Origin: JAVJRN01 sp040218415
GTDB lineage: Bacteria > Bacteroidota > Bacteroidia > Cytophagales > Cyclobacteriaceae
Assembly (NCBI GenBank): GCA_040218415.1
Contig: JAVJRN010000031.1
Location: 27,912-91,911 of the forward strand
Direction: 5' to 3'
Length of the DNA: 64,000 nt
This document shows positions 16,233 to 25,540 of this stretch, piece after piece. The position numbers and the translations under genes are program-made. The notes below the pieces were generated by a model. The model was not told the DNA's origin. It made no database searches and saw nothing but the letters and a program-made list of their open reading frames with translations. The stretch's first letter is position 1; every line of letters begins with the position of its first letter.

Positions 16233-17453
16233 ATGACGAAAAGTAATCGGAAGAAAAATATACTCAGAGTTATTGCAGTCCTAATTTTGATTGCGCTCAT
16301 TAGTACTCCTCTTATCATGAGATGGTTGTGGGGGAAGGTAGACCACAAACCTCTAAGTGTATTTATACTGGATAAAACTGTCCTCAATACATCATATCAG
16401 GAGCATTTGTCTCTTAACTGGGTACTGAATCATAACAAATATGTAAAATCTAGTGGAGCGTTTTATACACCCGAAGACGATTACTATGGCTTTTTTCCTG
16501 ATGGGGAGGGCGATTATACCATCAAGGATATCGAAGAATTTACCGATGAAGAACTTATGGCCTTTGCTGATAATTATGATATGGCCTACTATACGGATTT
16601 ATATGGCATTTATGCGGTAGAGTGGAATAATGAATACCCAGAAATAAATCCCGATGTAGACCCTGGACGTATTGGCGAAAGGTCTTCCCTGATTTATGGA
16701 GGGTTGACAGCCAATGAATTAGGGTTGTTGAAAGCGTTTAAAAAACAAAAAAAGCTGATTGTCAATGAGTTTAATATTATTGCTGCGCCAACTTCGAACA
16801 AACTAAGAAGAGCGTACGAAAAAGAATTTAATTTAAAATGGAGTGGTTGGACAGGTAGGTACTTTGACAACCTTGACACCACCATCAATAAGGAACTTCC
16901 CCGTTGGTTAATCAATAATTACTTGACGCAAAATAAGAATCAATGGCCTTTTAAAAACGCAGGCATTGCCTTTGTCCATACAAGCGATAAAGTAGTGATC
17001 TTAGAGAAAAGCACTCATCTCGAAATAGAAGTTCCGGTCATTCACACGGAAGAGGAATTTGTCGATTACTATGGGGTTGTAGAAGAAATGAAATATCCGT
17101 TTTGGTTCGACATTATCGAAACAACCGATCAAAACCAAATTCTCTCTTCTTATAAAATTTCGAGTAATGAAAAAGGAGATTCGGTTTTACGAAAATGGAA
17201 TATTCCGAAGGAATTTCCGGCGGTTATTAGCAGTAAAGAGGATTACCCATTTTTCTATTTTGCAGGTGATTTTGCGGATAATCCTGTATCCATGAAACAC
17301 GCAAAATTTAAGTACATCAATCAATTTGGCTTTCTGTTTTATGAATCCACTGTCAGTGAGCGGGAAAGCTTTTTTTGGAAATTTTATCAGCCGCTGATGA
17401 AAAGAATAATCGATGATTATTACCAATCGAATCTCGATGAAAATACTCAATGA
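16233..17453 (+). CDS. hypothetical membrane-anchored protein
   Basis: Protein of 406 residues not recognised by family. A basic N-terminus (TKSNRKKNILR) and one hydrophobic segment at about residues 11-30 anchor it in the inner membrane with the bulk outside. The outer part is rich in aromatic and acidic residues. Noticeable blocks are DYYGFFPDGEGDYTI, IYGGLTANELGLLKAFKKQK and EFNIIAAPTSNKLRRAYEKE; the last two resemble a Rossmann-like fold, and YFDNLD and NNYLTQNK follow. The length and good codon structure make it a real gene. It stands alone, bounded by long gaps. Confidence 0.75.
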   Translation: MTKSNRKKNILRVIAVLILIALISTPLIMRWLWGKVDHKPLSVFILDKTVLNTSYQEHLSLNWVLNHNKYVKSSGAFYTPEDDYYGFFPDGEGDYTIKDIEEFTDEELMAFADNYDMAYYTDLYGIYAVEWNNEYPEINPDVDPGRIGERSSLIYGGLTANELGLLKAFKKQKKLIVNEFNIIAAPTSNKLRRAYEKEFNLKWSGWTGRYFDNLDTTINKELPRWLINNYLTQNKNQWPFKNAGIAFVHTSDKVVILEKSTHLEIEVPVIHTEEEFVDYYGVVEEMKYPFWFDIIETTDQNQILSSYKISSNEKGDSVLRKWNIPKEFPAVISSKEDYPFFYFAGDFADNPVSMKHAKFKYINQFGFLFYESTVSERESFFWKFYQPLMKRIIDDYYQSNLDENTQ

Positions 17454-17815
17454 GACGAGGCTAATGCTAAGCCTTGCTATCCTCACTGGCGCGGAAGTTA
17501 CTTCCGTGCCTATATGCTTATTCGCCCGTAACAAGTCTAATAAATCGATCTTGTCTTCATCCTCTTTTTTAAACTCATTTCGTTCCATTTCGCCATTTTA
17601 TAGCGTCAAAGTTTCAGAATTCTAAGAATTCACTGTACTCATCTAAGGGATTGAGATTTTTCGGAACTATAATCAAACCTATCCCTTACTTATAGTAGGT
17701 GTTCGCATCAAATGGGTGAAGTACGTCTATAGAATCTAAAGACTAGAAAAGTAGAAGTACATCTTCAAAGCGTTCATCAGGTATTAATATTTTAATTTAA
17801 ACTAAAAAATAAATT
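17454..17815. other. 362-bp gap with palindromic repeat
   Basis: Contains the best copy of the GCGCGGAAGTTACTTCCG palindrome (17488-17510) and, near 17455-17475, a short hairpin AGGCT/AGCCT. No gene supported. The promoter for the ATP-grasp gene should lie in its last 100 bp. Confidence 0.4.
17488..17510. repeat. GGCGCGGAAGT/ACTTCCGTGCC palindrome
   Basis: Eleven-base arms around a single T, with one mismatch. The core recurs at 9206 and 12150. It might also act as a weak hairpin terminator for the preceding gene, although no U-run follows. Confidence 0.55.
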
Positions 17816-19039
17816 ATGGCTAAATGTTTTGCATTGATGGGTTGGAGTCTTCCGGTAATAGAGAGTATGCAAAAAATTGACAAACCATTTGTAGTGGTCT
17901 CTTTTCCAGATTTTGAACCTTATGCTAAGGAAAATAACATTCCTTTCGTTCCGTATCAATTAGATAACTGGAGCGACACTTCTAATTCATTAGACCTTTT
18001 TGATAAGCTCCAAGCATTTGATGTGGATGTAGCTGTGCCTCTTTACGAGGAAACGGTAGAGTGGGCAGGAGCGCTCAACTCTATTTATAGAGGTGATCCA
18101 AGAGTTTTAAATAGAGCCTTTCTTTTCCGAAACAAAGCCATGATGAAGCGAAAAGCTTTGATTGGCGGCTTGAGAGTGGGCTTATTCGAAGAGGTATATA
18201 ATAAAGAAGGAGTGAAAGCCTTCATGAAAAGACTCAATGAAGCCAACCTCCAATTGGATGGAGAGGAAGATAGCTGGGTACACATCAAGCCGTTCGCATC
18301 AGCGGGAACGATTGGTCACCGATTGTTAAGGTCGGCGAAAGATATTGATGAAAAATGTGAGGACAGTGACTTCCCATGCTTGGCAGAAAGTCATCTTCCT
18401 GGCAGAGAGTTTTCTTGTGAAGCCTTTATCAACAAAGGAAAAGTGAGATTCTTAAATATCACAGAATATGTGAAACTCGGATACTCCAACTTTATCCCTG
18501 AAGGTCATTATTTGGAGTCTAAGCGCGACCTTATTCATAAGCAAGTTCAAAAATTGGTTGACATATTCGGTATAGAATATGGAATGATCCACCCCGAGTG
18601 GTTCCTCACAGATAATGACGAGCTCAACTTTGGAGAGACTGCATGCAGAATACCTGGAGGCCACATTTTGGAGCTGGCCAGTAAATCGTGGGAGTTCGAT
18701 GCGCTTGCTGCTTTTGTCATTTGTCATGATCCAAATGTTACTGAGGAGGAGCTAGATGCTATATTCCCGGCTAAAGATTTTAAGCCGTCGAACTATTATG
18801 GAAATGTGATGATCTATCCGCACAAGCGTCAATTCTCTAAACTGGAAATTCCGGAGGAACTGAACAACGAGCCGTACTTTGTGGATCACACATTGGTACC
18901 GCCATTGACCAATCAGAAAATTAGCGACAGTCGAGAAGGATTTGGAAATCACTTTGGTACCATCAACTTCAAAGGAGAAGATCCAGATCGTATGACCGAG
19001 CTTCTGGAGCACTATGAAGAAGTGGACTTCTACGTCTGA
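17816..19039 (+). CDS. ATP-grasp ligase (carboxylate-amine/L-amino-acid ligase-like)
   Basis: Cytoplasmic protein of 407 residues. Residues 1-110 form a Rossmann-like preATP-grasp domain (FALMGWSLPVIESMQ). The central part carries the nucleotide-binding strand VHIKPFASAGTIG and the hinge CLAESHLPGREFSCEAF. The metal site is HPEWFLTDNDELNFGETACR followed by IPGGHI, the E-x-N...E-x-x-x-R-x-x-G pattern of the amino-acid-ligase branch. Such enzymes join a carboxylate to an amine through an acyl-phosphate. It opens a same-strand run with a Cys-protease-like protein, a racemase-like enzyme and ornithine genes, suggesting it ligates an amino acid made by that run. Substrate unknown. Confidence 0.85.
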   Translation: MAKCFALMGWSLPVIESMQKIDKPFVVVSFPDFEPYAKENNIPFVPYQLDNWSDTSNSLDLFDKLQAFDVDVAVPLYEETVEWAGALNSIYRGDPRVLNRAFLFRNKAMMKRKALIGGLRVGLFEEVYNKEGVKAFMKRLNEANLQLDGEEDSWVHIKPFASAGTIGHRLLRSAKDIDEKCEDSDFPCLAESHLPGREFSCEAFINKGKVRFLNITEYVKLGYSNFIPEGHYLESKRDLIHKQVQKLVDIFGIEYGMIHPEWFLTDNDELNFGETACRIPGGHILELASKSWEFDALAAFVICHDPNVTEEELDAIFPAKDFKPSNYYGNVMIYPHKRQFSKLEIPEELNNEPYFVDHTLVPPLTNQKISDSREGFGNHFGTINFKGEDPDRMTELLEHYEEVDFYV

Positions 19040-19063
19040 TTAGCTCTAATTAAATTTTTTTTT

Positions 19064-19099
19064 AAAGTCAGCTTGGGAGATTTCCGAGCTGACTTTCTT
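19064..19099 (+). terminator. hairpin (terminator or attenuator) between ATP-grasp and papain-like genes
   Basis: AAAGTCAGCT at 19064-19073 pairs with AGCTGACTTT at 19087-19096, with GGGA/TTCC extending the stem inside; CTT follows. A long T run precedes it. The weak U-tract suggests partial termination, so the downstream genes may be transcribed at a lower level. An alternative ATG at 19073 for the next gene lies inside this stem and is unlikely to be used. Confidence 0.6.
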
Positions 19100-19159
19100 A
19101 CGAATATTACTGGCTATAATTTTAGTCATCACGCTTTAATCTTCTTAGAAGAAACAATA

Positions 19160-21148
19160 ATGGAACAAATATCCGAAAGGGCATTCGTTAATTTCGATCA
19201 AAGCTTTGCTGAATTTTTAGAGTCTACTAGTCTCACCAAACCAGAAAAGGCGACCAAGCTTTCCAGTCAAATAGATATCTTGTCGCTAACCAGAGATGGC
19301 TTGTCTTATTTATACAACAAAGGGGCTGAACTCGATCAATCAGGTATATTTAAAGATACTGCATGGAACGAGCCGGATAAACTCGTTCCGGCCTTGGTGA
19401 AAGGAACCCTCCACTATGGACATCCGTCCTCTAGTTTTGAGATTTTATCGGAACTTCGGTTGTTGGCTTATGCCAATGGAGACGCAATATCTCCAGTGGT
19501 GAGTGCCGCTGATGCGCAAAGTTTCCTAGAAGAAGTAGTCGTTCACAATCTAGAATTTGCACTGAAGGAGCCTTCTGAAGAGACGCGTACGCAAATGTCA
19601 GAGAGGGAACTGAAAAAAGCTTTTAACCTTTTTGGTTTTATCATGTCCGAGATTGATTTGGACGGGATATATAGTAAGCTGGCGGAGGAAATACGCCTCA
19701 TTTGTGAGCAGAGACCTGTAGTTACCAGAAAAGTTCGTGAGCTCATAAGGCTCGTAGACCAAAGATTTGATACTAGCGGAGGCTCAGCCACAGATAAATT
19801 GGTAAGACATTTTATAGACGCACTCAATGCGCCATCTCCACGCAGCAAGAAAAACCAAGATCTAGTAGCGTACATGGCTTTTTTGGAGGAGGCGGATGAA
19901 AAGGCATTGGCTGCTGAGGCTGATTCCATGGGACATTATATGAGTTCGACGGGATTAGTGAGCCGATATCATCCTTTGCTTTTGAAAAAACTGGTGAGAG
20001 ATCATGTTGATTTGGTGCCCAATTGCTTGAATCTAAATGATCGCGGCATTGCCGAATGGGAGAAATTTCATGAGATAGCTTCTACATTGATACTCGAAAT
20101 AGTAAGTCCAGACAATTGTCAGTGTGTCTACGGAATGGCGAGAATGCTTGGTAAAAACCTTCTCAGCAGAAGACCAGTAAGGGTTGGTTTAGAAAACTTG
20201 AGAAAGATCAAACTGAACTCACAGGTAGAGAAGAGAATCATTAAGTCGTTGATTCATCGTGATATGGACGTGTCTGCGTTGCAATATTTGCTCGGAGGAG
20301 TGATCAAAGTGCTTGGTCAGCCGCTTGGTGTCGGACAAGGAAACAATCCTACTTGTCAGTCGGCAAGAGGGATTAGTCTTTGGAGCCAGCATGCGCCAGC
20401 GAAGTTGATTGACATGATCATTACTGTGGCCACACAGAACAATTTAGTCATGAGATTTGATAATTATGACCTTACTTCCAACCAGCTAGGCAAAGGTCTC
20501 CTTGAAAAGCTCGATTATAATCTTGATCCTGTTTCTGTGCTGTTGGTGCCTCACTTGGATAAAATCTACAATGAGATGATGCTGCGGTCTTCCGCTCGTG
20601 GAGATGATCCTCACAAGTGGGTCAACCCAGCCATGTATGGCCAATGGATTCAGTTGGGTTTTGCCTCATGCTATGATTATCTCAGCAACTCGATTCTAGA
20701 TTTCAATGGGTTTATAAGAATCTTAATGGCTGCTTTTCATCCTGATTACAATGGAGATAGAGAAATGTCTTATCCAAACCCAGTGGGTATTTTTGTTACG
20801 AGTTCTAAGGGTGATATGATCGGATTTCATGCAATTTCCTTACTTCGTGTTGGTAAGGATTCGAAAGGCCAAGTGAGGGCTTATTTCCTAAATCCAAACA
20901 ACGAAGGCAGACAAAACTGGGGGCAGGGGATCAATCCAGCGGTTCATGGTCATCAGGAAAAGCATGGCGAATCTTCTTTACCAATAGAGCAATTCGCTGC
21001 GCGTATTTATGCTTTTCATTACAATCCTTTGGACATTCAAGCGAATCTCGCCTCAGTGTCAGACCACTTAATCAGCACTGTCAAGGATCTCGCAAAAACG
21101 AGCTGGGGGAAATCATATATCTGGAACGATCAGATTAAAATCTGGTAA
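19160..21148 (+). CDS. papain-like Cys/His/Asn protein of unknown function
   Basis: Cytoplasmic protein, 662 residues from the ATG at 19160. The frame is open back to 19073, but that ATG lies in a hairpin. The N-terminal 370 residues look helical and match nothing I recognise. The C-terminal part has Cys399 in NNPTCQSARGISLWSQH, His557 in GFHAISLL and Asn578 in YFLNPNNEGRQNWG. The order Cys-His-Asn, the bulky residues around His and the strand before Asn are those of papain/C39/transglutaminase-type enzymes. It could cleave or form amide bonds. Located between an ATP-grasp ligase and a racemase-like gene, it is best viewed as part of the same pathway. Family assignment is by motif only. Confidence 0.75.
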   Translation: MEQISERAFVNFDQSFAEFLESTSLTKPEKATKLSSQIDILSLTRDGLSYLYNKGAELDQSGIFKDTAWNEPDKLVPALVKGTLHYGHPSSSFEILSELRLLAYANGDAISPVVSAADAQSFLEEVVVHNLEFALKEPSEETRTQMSERELKKAFNLFGFIMSEIDLDGIYSKLAEEIRLICEQRPVVTRKVRELIRLVDQRFDTSGGSATDKLVRHFIDALNAPSPRSKKNQDLVAYMAFLEEADEKALAAEADSMGHYMSSTGLVSRYHPLLLKKLVRDHVDLVPNCLNLNDRGIAEWEKFHEIASTLILEIVSPDNCQCVYGMARMLGKNLLSRRPVRVGLENLRKIKLNSQVEKRIIKSLIHRDMDVSALQYLLGGVIKVLGQPLGVGQGNNPTCQSARGISLWSQHAPAKLIDMIITVATQNNLVMRFDNYDLTSNQLGKGLLEKLDYNLDPVSVLLVPHLDKIYNEMMLRSSARGDDPHKWVNPAMYGQWIQLGFASCYDYLSNSILDFNGFIRILMAAFHPDYNGDREMSYPNPVGIFVTSSKGDMIGFHAISLLRVGKDSKGQVRAYFLNPNNEGRQNWGQGINPAVHGHQEKHGESSLPIEQFAARIYAFHYNPLDIQANLASVSDHLISTVKDLAKTSWGKSYIWNDQIKIW

Positions 21149-21173
21149 ATCATTCATTCATAGCAACTTAACA

Positions 21174-22334
21174 ATGGTAAAGCATTCATCAAGAATAGAA
21201 CTAAGTCAAACATCACTGTCAGGAAACATCAATTTTCTCCGAAAGAAAGTGGGAAAGGATGTGCGAATATCTTCCGTTGTAAAAGCCAATGCTTATGGTC
21301 ATGGGATTGAGCAATTCGTTAAAATGGCTGAAAAGGCTGGAGTGGATCATTTCGCTACAGCGTCGGCTTTTGAAGCGGAAGAGGTACTGGAAGCCAAATC
21401 TTCCAAGTCCTCGGCTATGGTGATGGGTATTCTCTATGACGATGATATTGATTGGGCCATTGAAAATGATATAGAGTTTTTTGTTTTCAATTATGAAAGG
21501 CTACCACTTGTTTTGGAAAAAGCCAAAAAGATTGGAAAGAAAGCGCACGTACACATAGAAGTAGAGACAGGAGCCAATCGCACAGGCATGCAAGCGAGTG
21601 AGTTTCCCAAAACACTGACTTTTCTTAAAAAGAATTCCGACTTTGTAGAATTCACGGGACTTTGTACCCATTTTGGTGGGGCAGAGAGCTTTTCGAATAA
21701 GTTCAAAATTGATTCACAGCATTTGCGTTACAAAGAATTTCTGAAGCAATGCAAGGCAAAGAAAATGTCGCCTAAAATCAGACATATTGCTTGTTCCGCT
21801 GCGGCGCTCGCTTACAAAGAGACTGTTTATGACATGGTAAGGATTGGTGTGGCGCAATATGGATTTTGGCCGAGTCCTGATATCTATTACGCACATCTTC
21901 AGGAGACAGGATCTCGAACGTCCAATGGTGCTTTGAAGCGTATTTTCTCATGGAAAACTGACATTATGGATATCAGACATGTGAAAGCGGGAGAGTTCAT
22001 TGGCTATGGTACTTCTTACCAAGCCACGAGAAATATGGATGTGGCCGTGCTGCCGCTAGGTTATTCCAACGGCTACCCGAGAGGACAATCAAACAGAGGT
22101 CACGTATTGATTAAAGGGAAAAAGGCACCTATTGTGGGATTAATTAATATGAACCTTTTCATGGTGGATATCAGTCACATTTCAGATGTTGCTGTGGGTG
22201 AAGAAGTGGTACTGGTTGGCAAGCAAAAGAACAATACCATCAATATTAGCTCCTTTACACAAGTGACAGAATTGATCAATAATGAAATGCTTAGCAGGCT
22301 TCCGTCTGTGATTCCGAGGAAAGTAGTTAAGTAA
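21174..22334 (+). CDS. alanine racemase-like PLP enzyme (fold type III)
   Basis: PLP-dependent racemase of 386 residues. Lys37 in VVKANAYGHG is the cofactor lysine and Tyr278 in FIGYGTSY is the second base on the other face. Arg in MVRIGVAQYG is the pyridine-nitrogen contact and ETGANRTGM holds the carboxylate-binding Arg. The block that in standard alanine racemases reads C-M-D (oxyanion/substrate pocket) is here INMNLFMVD, with Asn in both flanking positions, so the substrate may be larger than alanine. It sits 25 bp after the papain-like gene and about 110 bp before the ornithine genes; racemisation of ornithine, lysine or another amino acid of this cluster is plausible. A housekeeping alr cannot be ruled out. 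Confidence 0.85.
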   Translation: MVKHSSRIELSQTSLSGNINFLRKKVGKDVRISSVVKANAYGHGIEQFVKMAEKAGVDHFATASAFEAEEVLEAKSSKSSAMVMGILYDDDIDWAIENDIEFFVFNYERLPLVLEKAKKIGKKAHVHIEVETGANRTGMQASEFPKTLTFLKKNSDFVEFTGLCTHFGGAESFSNKFKIDSQHLRYKEFLKQCKAKKMSPKIRHIACSAAALAYKETVYDMVRIGVAQYGFWPSPDIYYAHLQETGSRTSNGALKRIFSWKTDIMDIRHVKAGEFIGYGTSYQATRNMDVAVLPLGYSNGYPRGQSNRGHVLIKGKKAPIVGLINMNLFMVDISHISDVAVGEEVVLVGKQKNNTINISSFTQVTELINNEMLSRLPSVIPRKVVK

Positions 22335-22471
22335 CCGTTTTCAGAATATTTGACTTAAAAGAAATCACTTTTAAAAGGAAAACGATATTTTATTGAACTA
22401 AAAGCCCGAAATTCGCTTTTTCTAATGGATTGGCTTAGCAGCTGGTCATTGTTTCACCAAACCCACTTACT

Positions 22472-23287
22472 ATCGAATCTAAAAAATCAATAGTCATCAA
22501 ATACGGAGGGAATGCTATGGTCAATGACCAAATAAAGCACTCCGTCATGCAAAATGTGCTAAAGCTTCATCAGGCAGGGCACCAAGTGATCATCGTGCAT
22601 GGAGGAGGCCCTTTCATCAACCGAATACTCGATCAAGTAAAAATTACCTCAGAATTTATTGGCGGTCACCGAAAGACATCACCCGAAGCTATGCGATACA
22701 TAGAGATGACATTAGTCGGGGAGGTTAACACGAGTTTAGTTACCTTACTAGGCAAGCTAGGAGGCAAGGCCGTTGGAATCAGCGGAAAAGATGGTCGACT
22801 GGCAATGGCCAAGCCGAGATTTCACCAAGAGGAAGGAAAGCAGCCCGTTGATCTAGGACAAGTGGGCGATATCTCACAGATCAATCCAGAAGTGATTCAT
22901 GACCTGTTAGACAAAAACTATATACCAGTGATTGCTTGTGTAGCCGCTGACGAAACTGGAAACACTTACAACATCAATGCAGATATGATGGCCGGAGCAG
23001 TGGCCGGAGCACTAAAAGCGGATGTCTATTGTGTACTGACGGACGTGGATGGACTCATGATGGATAAGGACGACAAATCCTCCTTGATCTCAAATTTGAA
23101 TTATGCTGAGCTAAAACCACTTTTTGGGAAGGTGATTGTAGGAGGGATGATTCCCAAAATAGAATCATGCCAAATAGCATTGGACCAAGGAGCTAAATCC
23201 GCTCGCATCATCAATGGGACAGCAGAAAATGCCCTTTCCCAGGCACTAATAGATCATCAACCAATAGGAACAATTATCATAAAATAA
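22472..23287 (+). CDS. argB: N-acetylglutamate kinase with no canonical start codon
   Basis: Phosphorylates N-acetyl-L-glutamate, the second step of ornithine synthesis. Visible motifs: KYGGNAM (Lys of phosphoryl transfer), IIVHGGGPFI, GISGKDG, INADMMAGAVA and GGMIPKIESC, all in order. The first ATG of the frame is 22517, which lies inside KYGGNAM and would delete the catalytic Lys. The frame is open upstream to a TAG at 22436, and in that interval only CTG 22442, ATT 22448 and ATC 22472 could initiate. ATC 22472 is shown because it gives the family-typical IESKKSIVIKYGG start. A frame joined by -1 slippage at A6 (22481-22486) to ATG 22425 is the other option. First gene of argB-argD-argC-argJ. 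Confidence 0.85.
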   Translation: MESKKSIVIKYGGNAMVNDQIKHSVMQNVLKLHQAGHQVIIVHGGGPFINRILDQVKITSEFIGGHRKTSPEAMRYIEMTLVGEVNTSLVTLLGKLGGKAVGISGKDGRLAMAKPRFHQEEGKQPVDLGQVGDISQINPEVIHDLLDKNYIPVIACVAADETGNTYNINADMMAGAVAGALKADVYCVLTDVDGLMMDKDDKSSLISNLNYAELKPLFGKVIVGGMIPKIESCQIALDQGAKSARIINGTAENALSQALIDHQPIGTIIIK

Positions 23288-23290
23288 CCA

Positions 23291-24487
23291 ATGAGTTATT
23301 CTACAAAAGAACTTCACGAGATAGACAGTAAACATTATCTGCCCACTTTTCGCCGCTATCCGCTGGCGTTTAAGAAAGGTGCAGGATCGCGCCTTTGGGA
23401 CATGGAAGGCAATGAATATATAGATGCCCTAGCGGGAATCGCGGTAAATAATGTTGGTCACGCCCACCCGAAAGTTGCGGATGCGATAGCCAAGCAGGCA
23501 CACGAGTTGATCCATATTTCCAATTTTTATCTAAGTGAGCCTCAAATGGTACTTGCCAAAAGGCTGGCTGAGCTTTCAGGATTGGAGCGGGTGTTTTTTG
23601 GCAATAGTGGAGCGGAAGCTGCGGAAGGCGCCATCAAAATTGCTCGAAAGTACGCAAGTAAAAACGGACGTGGTGGCACCATCATGACGATGAAAAATGC
23701 CTTTCATGGCCGAACTTTGGCAACTGTAGCTGCCACAGGTAAGCAAGCCATGATGATCGGCTTTGATCCAATACCTACGGGATTTTGTCATCTGCCATTC
23801 AATGACATGGACATCATTCGCCAAAATGTCAATCAAGACGTAGCAGCAATTATGCTGGAGCCAATCCAAGGCGAGGGAGGAATCAATCTTGCGGAACAAG
23901 CGTTTTTGGAAGAATTAAGAGCTTTTTGTGATGAGCAAAATGTGGTACTCATTTTTGATGAAATACAGTCTGGTATAGGGAGGACAGGTAAAATGTTTGC
24001 CCATGAGCATTTTGGTGTAAAGCCAGATATCATGACTTTGGCGAAAGCCCTTGGAGGCGGAGTGCCAATAGGTGCAGTGCTCGCTTCGGAGCGCGTTGGC
24101 TCGGCGATTGACTGGGGCGATCATGGAACTACTTTTGGAGGAAATCCACTGGCATGTGCTGCTTCACTTGCGGTGCTTGATGTAATCGAGGAGGAAAATC
24201 TCATGCAGCAAGCATTAGACAAAGGAGCATGGCTCAAGCAGGAATGTGAAAAGGCGAAGGCGGAATACCCCGAGATCAAAGAAATAAGAGGTTATGGCCT
24301 GATGATCGGAATAGAACTCACCATAGAATCTAAGCCAATAGTAGTTTCTATGCTCGCGCATAAAATTTTGGCGAATGCCACCGCGGGGAATGTGATTAGA
24401 CTCGTGCCTCCTCTAAATATTCCAATGGAAGATTTGAAAAAGGTTTTTGAAGTCATGCTACTGTCCATCAAAGAGAATAGGAAATGA
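23291..24487 (+). CDS. argD: acetylornithine aminotransferase
   Basis: Class-III PLP aminotransferase of 398 residues, normal length, converting N-acetylglutamate semialdehyde to N-acetylornithine with glutamate as donor. Motifs: FFGNSGAEAAEGAIKIARK (phosphate-binding), NAFHGRTLATVAATG, IFDEIQSGIGRTGKMFA with the cofactor Asp, and the Schiff-base Lys252 in LAKALGGGVPIGAV. The start lies four bases after the argB stop, and its stop overlaps the argC start by four bases (ATGA), so translation is coupled. Ornithine- or succinyl-specific variants look alike, but the argC/argJ partners support the acetyl route. Confidence 0.92.
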   Translation: MSYSTKELHEIDSKHYLPTFRRYPLAFKKGAGSRLWDMEGNEYIDALAGIAVNNVGHAHPKVADAIAKQAHELIHISNFYLSEPQMVLAKRLAELSGLERVFFGNSGAEAAEGAIKIARKYASKNGRGGTIMTMKNAFHGRTLATVAATGKQAMMIGFDPIPTGFCHLPFNDMDIIRQNVNQDVAAIMLEPIQGEGGINLAEQAFLEELRAFCDEQNVVLIFDEIQSGIGRTGKMFAHEHFGVKPDIMTLAKALGGGVPIGAVLASERVGSAIDWGDHGTTFGGNPLACAASLAVLDVIEEENLMQQALDKGAWLKQECEKAKAEYPEIKEIRGYGLMIGIELTIESKPIVVSMLAHKILANATAGNVIRLVPPLNIPMEDLKKVFEVMLLSIKENRK

Positions 24488-25521
24488 AAAAACATAAAAT
24501 AGCGATAGTAGGCGCCACAGGTTACACAGGTAGCGAGCTAGTCAGAATTCTGATTAATCACCCGGAGGTGGAAATATCGGCCATTACTTCTGAAAGTAGA
24601 AAAGGAGAGAAGTTTTCGGATGTTCATCCGCAGTTTACAGGCATTTTTGAACCTGTGCTGGTGGGTATAGAAGACATTGCGGAGTTAGATTTAGACCTTG
24701 TATTCTTAGCGCTTCCTCACGGCGTGTCCATGGATTTTGTGAAGCTACATCATGACAAGTCATTCAAAATCGTAGATCTAAGTGGAGACTTTAGGCTTTC
24801 ATCAAAAGATGTCTATGAGTCTTGGTACAAGAAAGATCACAGTTTTGAACCAGGATTTGAGTCTGCAGTATTTGGTTTACCTGAGCTTTGGCGCAGACGA
24901 ATAAAAGAAGCTCGATTGGTGGCTAATCCGGGATGTTTTCCTACTTCCTCGATTTTAGCCATAGCGCCTTTATTGAAAGAAGGAATTATCGATAAAAACC
25001 ATATTGTCATTGATTCCAAAACCGGAGTAACGGGCGCAGGTATCAAAGCCAAGCCGAACACCCATTTCCCAATGGTCAACGACAACTTTACGGCCTATGG
25101 ACTCAAGACACATCGACATACCATAGAGATCGAGGAGATCATTAGCAAATATGCCAACGTGAAAGCCAGTGTGCTGTTTACGCCACATTTACTGCCAGTA
25201 GATCGAGGTATTTTGTCTACTTGCTACACCAAACCAAATCGTGACATCAGCTCGGAGGAAATCGCTAAGATTTATGAAGATTATTATAATGGAGAGCCAT
25301 TTGTCCGAGTTAGAAAAGACTTGCCTAGTTTGAAGCAAGTGCGAGGCACCAATTTCTTCGATGTGTACAGCACTTACGATGAAAGAACGAACACGATTAT
25401 CACGATTGGGGTGATAGATAATCTCGTGAAAGGTGCAGCTGGACAAGCCGTTCAAAACATGAACATCATGCTAGGAATGGAAGAGTCAGCAGGTCTAAAT
25501 ATATCACCTTTACAACCATAA
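24484..25521 (+). CDS. argC: N-acetyl-gamma-glutamyl-phosphate reductase
   Basis: NADPH-dependent reductase of 345 residues, making N-acetylglutamate semialdehyde. The N-terminus AIVGATGYTGSELVRIL is the dinucleotide-binding motif of the type-1 ArgC family. Cys151 in VANPGCFPTSS is the thioester-forming nucleophile, and His in FTPHLLPVDRGILSTCY is the expected general base region. It overlaps argD by ATGA and precedes argJ by about 20 bp. No frame disruption seen. Confidence 0.95.
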   Translation: MKKHKIAIVGATGYTGSELVRILINHPEVEISAITSESRKGEKFSDVHPQFTGIFEPVLVGIEDIAELDLDLVFLALPHGVSMDFVKLHHDKSFKIVDLSGDFRLSSKDVYESWYKKDHSFEPGFESAVFGLPELWRRRIKEARLVANPGCFPTSSILAIAPLLKEGIIDKNHIVIDSKTGVTGAGIKAKPNTHFPMVNDNFTAYGLKTHRHTIEIEEIISKYANVKASVLFTPHLLPVDRGILSTCYTKPNRDISSEEIAKIYEDYYNGEPFVRVRKDLPSLKQVRGTNFFDVYSTYDERTNTIITIGVIDNLVKGAAGQAVQNMNIMLGMEESAGLNISPLQP

Positions 25522-25540
25522 AAGTTTTTCAACTGTGAAC

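Noticed and set aside
19073..19159. Start of the papain-like gene at ATG 19073
   Set aside because: That codon sits in the stem of a strong hairpin and the 29 extra residues have no likeness to a protein N-terminus; ATG 19160 is preferred.
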